A model generated the notes under the pieces. The model was not told where the DNA came from. It saw only the letters and a list, made by a program, of their open reading frames with translations, and did not search any database. A stretch of DNA of 64,000 bases, taken from the NCBI GenBank assembly GCA_963850205.1, contig CAWKKJ010000011.1:248001-312000 (forward strand), read 5' to 3'. This DNA comes from JACVRW01 sp963850205. Its GTDB lineage: Bacteria > Actinomycetota > Thermoleophilia > Solirubrobacterales > Thermoleophilaceae. Positions 45,946-53,447 of this stretch are shown piece after piece (position 1 is the first letter of the stretch; every line of letters starts with the position of its first letter). A program made the position numbers and the translations under genes.

Positions 45946-45967
45946 TTTTCATGCCATCGGGACGATG
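45946..45967 (+). promoter_or_regulatory. Island motif copy D
   Basis: Plus strand TTTTCATGCCATCGGGACGATG, full match to TTCATGCCAT-N6-GATG, 83 bp upstream of the CMD-family gene and just after the LuxR stop. Confidence 0.62.
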
Positions 45968-46050
45968 ACGCAGCGGCGCCCAAGGTGTCTAGTTCGAGAT
46001 GTCCGCGGGCACGGTCCGCGGAACGCCCCGGGATGCCGCCAGAGGAGGAG

Positions 46051-46407
46051 ATGCCTGAATACAAGGAGACACTGCGCAGGCTCGCGCTGAACGACGAGCG
46101 GTTCGTGGAGTCGGTGCTCGGCATGGGCCACGACACGGTCGAGGTCTCAGGGCTGGACAAAAAAACGCACGCTCTCGTCCGCCTAGGGGCGTCGCTGGCG
46201 ATCGACGCGGCGCCGAGCTCCTACCAGTCGAACGTCGAGGTGGCTCTGGCCGCCGGCGCCAGCATCGACGAGATCGTCGGGACCCTGATCGCCGTGGCTC
46301 CCACCGTGGGCCTTGCACGCGTCGTTTCCGCCGCGCCCGAGCTGGCGCTGGCGCTCGGATACGACGTCGACGCGGCGCTCGAAGCGCCCAGCGGTGACGC
46401 GGAGTGA
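46051..46407 (+). CDS. Carboxymuconolactone decarboxylase family protein, second copy
   Basis: A 118-aa CMD-family helical protein: ETLRRLALNDERFVESVLGM, then SGLDKKTHALVRLGASLAIDAAPSSYQSNVEVALAAGASIDEIVGTLIAVAPTVGLARVV. No CxxC. It is clearly related to the protein at 31987-32295 (shared LVR..A, APxSY, GxLIAxAPxVGxARV). Start ATG 46051 is preceded by AGAGGAGGAG; ATG 46033 is an alternative. It follows the LuxR regulator and an island motif. Confidence 0.82.
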   Translation: MPEYKETLRRLALNDERFVESVLGMGHDTVEVSGLDKKTHALVRLGASLAIDAAPSSYQSNVEVALAAGASIDEIVGTLIAVAPTVGLARVVSAAPELALALGYDVDAALEAPSGDAE

Positions 46408-46586
46408 AGGCTAGGCCCGCAGCCCGCATTCCTCACCGGGTCGGTCGCCGTAGCCTGCGGCACTTGGTCGAGCACCGGAGAGCGCGAGCAGGGCTCACGG
46501 CGCCGGTGCAGCGCTCGAAGCAGTTGCCACCTCACACCTGACCCCCCGATCATTGTCGAGGGTCGGTGCGGCGGCCGCTCATCCCG

Positions 46587-46608
46587 ATTTCATGCCATTG
46601 GGGGGATG
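46587..46608 (+). promoter_or_regulatory. Island motif copy E
   Basis: Plus strand ATTTCATGCCATTGGGGGGATG, full match to TTCATGCCAT-N6-GATG. It precedes the HD-like gene by about 180 bp. A 35-codon frame with a good ribosome-binding site begins at about 46734 between them, but its composition is unconvincing. Confidence 0.6.
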
Positions 46609-46790
46609 TCTGCTGGTTGTGGTCGTTGGAGGATTGTCGCCGGGAGTTCGCGCGCGGGGCGGAGTCTGAAACCGCCGGCGTCGGCTAAATCCGCGGGCGC
46701 TCGTCGTCGGTCGCGGGAGAGGAGCGTCTATGAAACAGTCGGTAGAGGGCGGTGGTTGGCTCTGTTCGCCGACGTCGTGGGCCGGCGCGA

Positions 46791-47312
46791 GTGAGCAGGG
46801 GGACAGCCGCGGGAGGCTGGGCGTTCGTGGACCCTGATCGCGCACGGGCGCTGGCCGAAAGGCTGCACCAGGGGCAGCGTGACGCTGGCGGGGCGCCGCT
46901 GATCGGCCACGTTCGGAGGGTCGCGGCCGCAGTCCATGGGGACGCGCGCGTCGTCGCCTGGCTTCACGAGGTGTTCGAGTACACCTCGGTCTCGGAGGAG
47001 GCGCTGCTGGCGGAAGGCCTCTCGGTCGACGAACTGCGCTCGCTCCGGCTCCTGACGCACGACAAGGATCCGCAGTCGACCGCGAGCTATCTGGCCCACG
47101 TCGACCTGATCGCGCGAGCCAAAGGTGCGGGCGCAAGCGTCGCCCGCAGCGTCAAGCGCGCGGACCTGGCGGATCGGGCGCTCAAGCCTCCGATCCGCCC
47201 CAACGGCTGGTCACCTCCGTACGAGCTTGCGCTCGAGATCCTGCGCGACGCGCCGCCTCCCGACACTCGCGCCCCTTCTCCTCCACCGACTCCGAGACCC
47301 GGACGCACATGA
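46791..47312 (+). CDS. HD-domain-like phosphohydrolase, degenerate motif
   Basis: A 173-aa protein resembling small HD-superfamily (RelA/SpoT hydrolase-like) proteins: RALAERLHQGQRDAGGAPLIGHVRRVAAAV, VVAWLHEVFEYTSVSEEALLAEG and LRLLTHDKD. The canonical HD is HE here (WLHEVFE), so metal binding and catalysis are uncertain. The C-terminus is proline-rich. Start GTG 46791 is chosen; GTG 46827 is an alternative. Confidence 0.68.
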   Translation: MSRGTAAGGWAFVDPDRARALAERLHQGQRDAGGAPLIGHVRRVAAAVHGDARVVAWLHEVFEYTSVSEEALLAEGLSVDELRSLRLLTHDKDPQSTASYLAHVDLIARAKGAGASVARSVKRADLADRALKPPIRPNGWSPPYELALEILRDAPPPDTRAPSPPPTPRPGRT

Positions 47313-48052
47313 CACGCCGAGAGGTCGCCAAGCTGAGATTGCGGCCCGAGTCCCTGCGGTCGACCCAATGCAGCGACCGGTCATGAAGGCTCTGCCCCGG
47401 TCTACGGGGGTGAGCGGTTGCTGGTCTCGGTGCGGTTGACGGCCGCGGGCCGTCGCGCACTGGCGCGGGCTCGCGGGTTGGCGCGTCACCGGTTCGTGAT
47501 TCGGGCCGTCGACCGCGCGGGCAATGCCCGCAGGGTGCGCGTGCGCGCCGGTTGAGCGGGCGCGGGGCTATGGCCGCCGCCGGTCGCTGGTCACGTTCAC
47601 GTCGAGGTGGAGAGCCCCGTCGAAGAGGGCGGCGTGGAGGTTGCCCTCGCCCTCGGTCCCAGCGCAGCCCGTAGCGGGAAGCGGGATCGCAGCCGGATGG
47701 CGGCCGTCCGGGGTTCCATTCATCTGGTTCTGTCTCGTCGGCCGTCCGGCCGGCCGCAGCAGCCGCGGAGGTGCCGCGGTGTCAGCGGATAGTCGGACGC
47801 CGTTCAGCCAGCACGCATGCGGCCGTTCCGGCCTGCCGCAGGCAGGGCTGTGCGCAGATACCTGAGCCGCGCGCAGGCGAGGCAGCTGCCCAGCGCTGGA
47901 TGCGGGGGATGCGGGATAAGGCCCTTGCGTCGCAGGCGGCGTAGGCCATGGGTCGTCTGGCGGGCGGCGGAGCCGGGGACGAAGCCGGCGACGTATCGGC
48001 ACCGACTCGCAGCCGTCCCGGCGCCGGCGGACCGGAGTATCTTCGCCCGAGC
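47313..48052. other. 740-bp stretch with a decayed surface-protein tail
   Basis: A plus frame ending at TGA 47552-47554 reads ERLLVSVRLTAAGRRALARA, then HRFVIRAVDRAGNARRVRVRAG, like the C-terminus of secreted Ig-like repeat proteins. It has no start or upstream body. The remainder is very GC-rich with no supportable gene. Confidence 0.4.
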
Positions 48053-49525
48053 GTGAGCGGTTCCACCATCAGCAGCCAGGCGCCGCCCGGGCACGGGCGA
48101 ATGATCATCGCCGCCACGATCTGCGTCGCGGCGCTCGGCTGGTTCCCGACGACCGCGCTGGTGATCGCCCTGCCCGAGGTCCAGGCCGACTTCGGGACAC
48201 CGGTCGACGCGCTCGGCTGGGTCCCGAACGCCTATACGCTCGCGGTCTCGGCGGCGCTGATCGCCGCCGGCCGGATCAGCGACCGCTACGGCCGCCGCCG
48301 CTCCTTCCTCTGGGGCGCGCTCGGCTTCACCGCCGCGACGGCGCTGGCCGCGATCGCCCCCAGCTTCCCGACCCTGCTCGTCACCGTCGCCCTCTCCGGG
48401 GTCGCGGGCGCCTTCATGTTCACCTCCTCGCTGGCGATCCTGAAGGTCAGCTTCGACGGGCGTCGGCAGGCGATCGCGATCGGCTTCTGGGCCGCCGCGA
48501 CCAACCTCGGTCAGGCGCTCGGCTCGCCGATCGGGGGCCTGCTCGAGGACTCGGCGCTCGGCTGGCGCTCGATCTTCTGGCTGGCCATCCCGTTCGGCCT
48601 GTTCGCGGCATTCGTCGCATGGCGCTGGGTCGCCGAGTCGCGCGCGCGCTCACCGGCTCCGATCGACGTCGCCGGAGCGCTCAGCGTCGGCGCCGCCGTG
48701 GTCCTGCTCGTCGTCGGCGGCATGCAGGGCCCCGAATGGGGCTGGCTCGCGCCCGGCACGCTCGTCGTCTTCGCCGGAGCCGCGCTCGCCGCCGCGGCCG
48801 CAGTCGTCTCCCTGCGCCGGGCCACCGAGCCGATCCTGCCACTGGCCGCGATCGGCGACCGCGTCTTCCTCAGCGGCACCGCGATCAACGGACTCGCCAA
48901 CGTCTGCTTCTCGGCGCTCCTGTTCCTGGCACCGCTGTTCCTGGAGGATGCGCTCGGGGAGAGCCCCGCCCAAGCCGGAGTACTGCTCCTCGCCCTGACC
49001 GGGACCGTCGTGATCGCCGCCATCCTCGGCGGCCGGCTGGTCGGGCCGGGCACCGCCCCCTTCCTGCTCGTCGGCGCCTCGGCCCTGCTCGTCGCCGGGA
49101 CGCTGGTCTCCGCCTCGCTCGGCCCCGACTCGACCTACGCCGATCTGGTCCCGGGCTGGATCGTCGCCGGCGCCGGGATCGGCCTGATCGCCTCGGTCGC
49201 GCTCAACGTCGCGCTCGCCCGGGTCCCGGCTGTGATCGCCGGCTCGGCTTCTGGGGTCTTCGCCGCCGCGGCGCTCTTGGGAGGCACGCTCGGGGTGACG
49301 ATCGCCTCGGCGCTCTTCGACGCCTTCAGCGGCGACACCGACCCGACCCGGGGCGACGCGGCCGCGATCGCGGAGGGGATCTCGCGCTCCCTCTACGTGG
49401 TCGCGGGGCTGGCCGCGCTCACCGTGGCCCTCTCGCTGACTCTGCTCCGCGGCCGTCGCGATCCGGCTGGGTCAGGTGGCCAGCCCGGCGGCATCTCAGC
49501 GGTCGAGCCCGTTCAAAGCGGGTGA
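48053..49525 (+). CDS. MFS transporter, DHA2 family
   Basis: A 490-aa exporter with 14 predicted helices. It shows the N-terminal helix IIAATICVAALGWFPTTALVIALPEVQADF, motif A GRISDRYGRRRSF, LGSPIGGLLEDSALGWRSIFWLAIPFGLFAAFVAW (motif C region) and the C-terminal half from LPLAAIGDRVFLSGTAING. These are proton-driven drug or metabolite exporters. GTG 48053 gives a short cytoplasmic N-terminus. Its 3' end overlaps the convergent flavin oxidase by 13 bp, an unusual tail-to-tail arrangement that suggests they moved together. Confidence 0.9.
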   Translation: MSGSTISSQAPPGHGRMIIAATICVAALGWFPTTALVIALPEVQADFGTPVDALGWVPNAYTLAVSAALIAAGRISDRYGRRRSFLWGALGFTAATALAAIAPSFPTLLVTVALSGVAGAFMFTSSLAILKVSFDGRRQAIAIGFWAAATNLGQALGSPIGGLLEDSALGWRSIFWLAIPFGLFAAFVAWRWVAESRARSPAPIDVAGALSVGAAVVLLVVGGMQGPEWGWLAPGTLVVFAGAALAAAAAVVSLRRATEPILPLAAIGDRVFLSGTAINGLANVCFSALLFLAPLFLEDALGESPAQAGVLLLALTGTVVIAAILGGRLVGPGTAPFLLVGASALLVAGTLVSASLGPDSTYADLVPGWIVAGAGIGLIASVALNVALARVPAVIAGSASGVFAAAALLGGTLGVTIASALFDAFSGDTDPTRGDAAAIAEGISRSLYVVAGLAALTVALSLTLLRGRRDPAGSGGQPGGISAVEPVQSG

Positions 49526-50940
49526 AGCCGGGAGACGATCGTCCGCGCCGGATCGGCGTCGGCTGAGATCTCGCGGAGGCGCTCGAGGTTGGTGCCCCAG
49601 AGGTCGGCGGGCGTGTCGAGCCGGTCGAAGTAGTTGACGTAGCGGCCGCCGGTGAGGTGGCCGGCGAGGTTCGCGCGGAGCTGGTACAGGAGACCGTCCA
49701 GCCGTTCGTGGTCGGCGACGCCCGCACCATCGGCGCCATGGAAGAGCTCCCACTCGTAGAGCAGGCTCGCGTCCCGGTGGGCGAAGGCGCTTTCGTCGGC
49801 ACCGCCCCCGGCGACGGCGCCGTCGGCGGGCTCGATCACGACGCCGCCGCCGTGCAGGTCGGGCTCGTCCTGAAGCGCCGCGAGGAAGGCGATGATCGCC
49901 TCGGCTTGCTCGCGGCTCGGCCGGCCGCGGCCGAGGTCGCTCGCGACCCGGAACGGCCGCAGGGTCGGCGGGGCCGGGTGGTCGATGAACCCGAGCGGGA
50001 TCTCGCGCAGCACCGCGTCGTGGTAGGAGACCTCGTCGAGCCGACGGTCGAGCGCCAGCCCCGGGTCGCGCAGCGGCTCGAGCAGCTCGTGCGCCTCATC
50101 GAGCGGCCCGAGCAGGTGCCCCTCGAGCGAGACGAAGGGGGTGCCGGGGCTGCAGCCCTCGGGGCCGACGTCGGTGGTGTCGATGAAGCGATCGGCGCCG
50201 GTCGTCCGCAGCGCGAGCTTCAGGTCGAGCCGCTCGGGCCCCGTTGCCAGCACCTCCGAGTACCGCACGATTGCTTCGGCCGCCGCCTCCCAGCGGAAGC
50301 TGACGTTGACTCCGGCGACCGTCGCGATCGTCTCGGTCGCGATCATCAGCTCGGTCGCGATCCCCGCGCAGCCGCCCCCGCCCCGCAGCGCCCAGAGCAG
50401 CTCGGGCTCGCTCTCGGCGTCACAGCGCACGGTCCCGCCGGCGGGAGTGACAACGGTCGCCGCCACGAGCGAGTCGGAGGTCAGCCCCAGGCTCCGGGTC
50501 AGATACCCGAAGCCGCCGCCACTGCATAGTCCACCGATGCCCACAGTCGGGCAGTTCCCGAGCGGCACCGCCAGCCCCTGCTCTGCGAGCCGCAAGGCGA
50601 TCGACTTCACCCGCGCCCCGGGCCCGAGCGCGACCAGCCCGCCCTCGCGGACGTCGACCGAGTCGAGCCGTTGCAGGTCGAGCAGGACGCCCCCGTCGAG
50701 CAGCGGCGCCCCGTCGAAGCTGTGTCCGCCCGAGCGCACCGAGACGCGCTCGCCGGTCTCACCCGCCCAGGCCAGGACCGCGGCGACCTCCTCGGCATTC
50801 GCGGCGGCGATCACCGCCGCCGGCTCCCGCTCCCGCGCCTCCGGACAGAAGACCCGCGCCCCCTTCTGCGCGATCGCCGACCCCGGCCGCCCGACCCTTC
50901 CGGGCAGCCGCGCCTCGAGCGTCGCGATCGGGTCGGCCAT
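49513..50940 (-). CDS. BBE-type FAD-dependent oxidase (PCMH fold), probably bicovalent flavin
   Basis: A 475-aa berberine-bridge-enzyme-like flavoprotein. The FAD-binding PCMH domain shows VSVRSGGHSFDGAPLLDGGVLLDL (His for 8-alpha linkage) and GNCPTVGIGGLCSGGGFGYLTR, where Cys in NCPTVG is at the position of the 6-S-cysteinyl link in bicovalent members. The C-terminal BBE segment is NLAGHLTGGRYVNYFDRL. Such enzymes oxidise sugars, alkaloids or polyketides. No signal peptide. Paired convergently with an exporter; substrate unknown. Confidence 0.9.
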   Translation of the reverse strand: MADPIATLEARLPGRVGRPGSAIAQKGARVFCPEAREREPAAVIAAANAEEVAAVLAWAGETGERVSVRSGGHSFDGAPLLDGGVLLDLQRLDSVDVREGGLVALGPGARVKSIALRLAEQGLAVPLGNCPTVGIGGLCSGGGFGYLTRSLGLTSDSLVAATVVTPAGGTVRCDAESEPELLWALRGGGGCAGIATELMIATETIATVAGVNVSFRWEAAAEAIVRYSEVLATGPERLDLKLALRTTGADRFIDTTDVGPEGCSPGTPFVSLEGHLLGPLDEAHELLEPLRDPGLALDRRLDEVSYHDAVLREIPLGFIDHPAPPTLRPFRVASDLGRGRPSREQAEAIIAFLAALQDEPDLHGGGVVIEPADGAVAGGGADESAFAHRDASLLYEWELFHGADGAGVADHERLDGLLYQLRANLAGHLTGGRYVNYFDRLDTPADLWGTNLERLREISADADPARTIVSRLHPL

Positions 50941-50999
50941 GGCGCTCTCAACTCCTTGATGCCGTCATTCGCCGGATAGCAGCGAGCGTCTCCGATGGT

Positions 51000-51160
51000 A
51001 CGTCAGGCGCCATGGCGGCGGGACGACGCGCACGCCCGCGACTCGCCCGAACTCCTCGAGGTCATTGGGGGCGAGCCGTGGCCCAGGCGAGCGCGGTGGC
51101 GGCGATCAACAGATCGTGGGCGCCGATCAGCCGGGACAGGTCGGTGTCAAGGATGCTTCT
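51000..51160 (-). pseudogene. VapC/PIN-domain toxin, C-terminal remnant
   Basis: Minus strand: ILDTDLSRLIGAHDLLIAATALAWATARPQ then stop, and in the next frame APNDLEEFGRVAGVRVVPPP. The IGAHDLLIAATAL motif (metal-binding Asp) and the NxxEFxRVxGxRVV tail are typical of VapC PIN nucleases. A frameshift separates them and the first two thirds are lost. No vapB is seen. It lies 265 bp from attachment repeat 2; 51161-51424 holds nothing else. Confidence 0.62.
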
Positions 51161-51424
51161 AGCTACTTCGCAAGGCCAGGCGCCGCCACAATCGCCGTGC
51201 CCAGCACGCCCTTGATACCTAGCGCGTCAAGCCTAAGTCGTCCCACACGGCCGACGGGTAATTGCTCGAGTCGAACCAGACTTGCGACCTACTTGCGACC
51301 TCAAATGGCCAGGAGGGGACCAAAAGTCCCTGTAAACGTTAGGTCGCGAGATCTGGACGGTCTGCCCCGGGATCCCGCTCGCCTTGCGGCTTTGAACCCG
51401 ATTCCTGCTCGTCAGCATTGCGCT

Positions 51425-51467
51425 CTCCGGAGGCAGAAGTCGCAGGTTCGAATCCTGCCGGGCGCGT
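51425..51467 (+). repeat. Attachment repeat 2 (43 bp of tRNA-Arg 3' end)
   Basis: Exact copy of 26468-26510, same orientation, without the 5' half of a tRNA. It separates island 1 from island 2. Confidence 0.88.
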
Positions 51468-51904
51468 TCCGGGAAACCCGCTCTCCGAGAGGGTTCCCGG
51501 GTTTCTCGGGGTCATCTCGAAATGGCCTTTGACCGGTCCGGAATGGGCAGCGAAGGGCTGCTGCCCCTTGCTGCCCATTCACCAGCGCGTGGAACCGTTC
51601 GTGCTCCCTGGTCATCGAGGCGCATTGCGTGCCTAGATCGACAGTGCGAGGGCGGGCTCGGTGTGCCCGAGCTCGGCCATCACGACCGGTGGCGGTTAGC
51701 CAATCGCGTACGCGATGGAAGGTGACGCGTACCTCGAGTACATCCAGGGTGGCACCGTCGCGCGTGGATGTCGCGAGTGACCAACGAGCTATCGGCAGCC
51801 GACTTGCACTTAAACGTGGACCGGAGCCCTCGGTAGGTGCGCTGATCCTGGAGCGCATCGCCGATCCTGAGCGTTGCTGTGACCCACTCGGCTGCGGTGC
51901 CGGC

Positions 51905-52125
51905 TTCGTCTCGGATGGGGGAGTGACGGAGTTCTTGGCGAGACTCACCCCTCACAGTTCCACGACATTTTTGGCGAGCTAGGGCGGGCCGAAGGCGCGA
52001 AGAGCGACCTGCTGAGCATTCTCGACGACGAGCTTGGGCCGCTTTGGCCCACGGAGACCCTGTTCGTCGTACGGCATGAGTACTTGAACAAGTACGAGGA
52101 GATCTTCGTTCGTGTCATGCGCTGA
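51905..52125 (+). pseudogene. C-terminal fragment of an unknown protein
   Basis: A plus frame ending TGA 52123-52125 reads SQFHDIFGELGRAEGAKSDLL, then SILDDELGPLWPTETLFVVR and HEYLNKYEEIFVRVMR. Composition is clearly protein-like, with AT-richer codons than the neighbours, but there is no start codon after the upstream in-frame stop. It appears to be the 3' remainder of a gene cut during island rearrangement. Confidence 0.5.
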
Positions 52126-52459
52126 CATACCCATAAGCAAACGGCGAGTGAGACCGGATGACTGCTCGCAGCACGCCGGACAGCGAGCGAGACACGCCGG
52201 GCGTGTATGCGCGCTGTCGTGTGTGATCCTCTAGCCGGTCACCTCGCGGACCGTCCGAGAAGGGACCTGCGGAGCTTCCGCTTCTCGAGGCACCAGGCCT
52301 CTCGGTCCACGCCAACAGATCTTCGCCATTTGCAGCAGTGGGGGACGCGACTTGGCCCCAAGCGAACCCTGCGGCGGCGAGCAGGTCGCCCAGGTGTCGG
52401 GCGCCCTAGAGGCCGGCCGCGGCGACCCGGCGATCGGCTACGTCGCCTCCCTCTGAACG

Positions 52460-52490
52460 ACGAGGCGCCGGCGGGAAGCCGGCGCCTCGT
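52460..52490. terminator. Strong hairpin after the repeat protein gene
   Basis: Perfect 13-bp arms ACGAGGCGCCGGC / GCCGGCGCCTCGT around GGGAA, 23 bp after the stop of the minus-strand gene at 52513. No T-run. It lies inside a segment duplicated at about 53037-53090. Confidence 0.7.
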
Positions 52491-52512
52491 GTCCGGGATC
52501 CGTCGCTGGAGG

Positions 52513-52953
52513 TCAGCGGCCGGAGATTGCGGCGGCCACGCCGCTCTCGTCGGGGCGGCTGGCCTTGGCGGCCGAGACGGGCGGCTGCGAGCTGGCCCCG
52601 ATCGCCGCGGCGACCTTGCTCTCGTCGGGGCGGCTGGCCTTGGCGGCCGAGACGGGCGGCTGCGAGCTGGCCCCGATCGCCGCGGCGACCTTGCTCTCGT
52701 CGGGCCGGCCCGCCGAGCGGGATCCGACCGACGCCGCCACGGCGGTCTCCTCCGGTCCGCCGTCGCCTCGGACGGCGGGCACCGGCTGGTCGGAGACGGT
52801 GGTGGTGGACTGGTTCTCGCTCAGCGCGAGCGCGAGCACCACGCCGGCCGTCGCCAGCAGCGCGAGCAGGGCTGCGAGCACGAGCCGCCGGTGGGCCCGA
52901 AGCTGGGCGCCGAACTGGACCTTGGGGTGAGCGGGGTGAGTTACCTGGGACAT
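52513..52953 (-). CDS. Single-pass membrane protein with 25-residue tandem repeats
   Basis: A 146-aa protein from an ATG with a good ribosome-binding site (AAGGAGG). A cytoplasmic N-terminus (MSQVTHPAHPKVQFGAQLRAHRR) precedes one helix (LVLAALLALLATAGVVLALAL), then an extracytoplasmic tail with units RPDESKVAAAIGASSQPPVS plus AAKAS: two exact copies and partial copies before and after. Function unknown. Repeats are identical at DNA level, so the number of units may vary. Confidence 0.78.
   Translation of the reverse strand: MSQVTHPAHPKVQFGAQLRAHRRLVLAALLALLATAGVVLALALSENQSTTTVSDQPVPAVRGDGGPEETAVAASVGSRSAGRPDESKVAAAIGASSQPPVSAAKASRPDESKVAAAIGASSQPPVSAAKASRPDESGVAAAISGR
52551..52700. repeat. 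Two identical 75-bp tandem repeats
   Basis: 52551-52625 and 52626-52700 are identical base for base and encode the 25-residue units of the membrane protein. Identity at third positions implies recent duplication or ongoing conversion. Confidence 0.9.
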
Positions 52954-53062
52954 TGATGACCTCCTTCGCTGTGAACCGGACGAGGACCAGCGTGCGCCGG
53001 GGGGCCTACAAAACGGTTACGGGACGGCAACGGCGCGGCTACGGTGGCTTCCTACGCAACGA

Positions 53063-53090
53063 CGAGGCGCCGGCGTGAGTCGGCGCCTCG
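53063..53090. repeat. Second copy of the GC hairpin
   Basis: CGAGGCGCCG (53063-53072) and CGGCGCCTCG (53081-53090). The sequence around it (from 53037) parallels 52437-52490, so the membrane protein gene is flanked by imperfect direct repeats each ending in this hairpin. Otherwise 52954-53380 has no gene. Confidence 0.65.
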
Positions 53091-53380
53091 ACTACAAGAA
53101 GGACGCTGAAACTAGTCCGGCGGCCGGGCCGGCGCGGGCGCCGGTGACGCGTATCCGGTGGACGAGGACGTGTGCTTGCCCTCGCTCCCTGGTCGAATCA
53201 GCGGGGGCCGCTCAGCCGGCGCCGCGGACGCGGGGACTCGAAGACCGGCCGCCGCGAGAGAGTGTCGCTCAGCGCGAGGAGCCGGGCGGCGCGCACATGA
53301 CGACCTCCTTTCGCTGGAGTGGATGGAGGCCACTGCGCCCGGGCACACTTGCAAGCGGCTCTCAAACCGGCGCGGCCAAA

Positions 53381-53407
53381 GGGGGGTCACCCATGGGGTG
53401 GCCCCCC
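53381..53407 (-). terminator. Probable terminator after the DyP gene
   Basis: GGGGGGTCACCC and GGGTGGCCCCCC form a 12-bp stem (one G-T) with a 3-nt loop, 41 bp after the DyP stop; on the minus strand TTT follows. Confidence 0.65.
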
Positions 53408-53447
53408 GCGTGTTGTCGCGCTAGTCGCAGCGCCCCGGGCTCTGCGA

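Larger units (their letters stand above)
26511..51467 (+). mobile_element. Putative integrated genomic island 1 at tRNA-Arg (about 25 kb)
   Basis: Bounded by attachment repeats 1 and 2. The content differs from the flanking core: genes on both strands, several gene wrecks (IS110, IS481, MFS, DUF1990, cupin, DUF2071 and vapC), long poorly coding gaps, and accessory redox, transport and regulatory genes. I see no tyrosine or serine integrase, excisionase or conjugation gene, so the element is probably defective or was moved in trans. Boundaries are direct; island status is inference. Confidence 0.72.

Noticed and set aside
51412..51948. Minus-strand frame containing GRIRTCDFCLRR
   Set aside because: This peptide is the translation of the tRNA-Arg 3' repeat, a well-known spurious database motif. 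The frame crosses the attachment repeat and has no real homology.
52437..53090. Integron attC-like sites around the repeat protein gene
   Set aside because: The hairpins are simple GC stems without attC core boxes, and no integron integrase is present.
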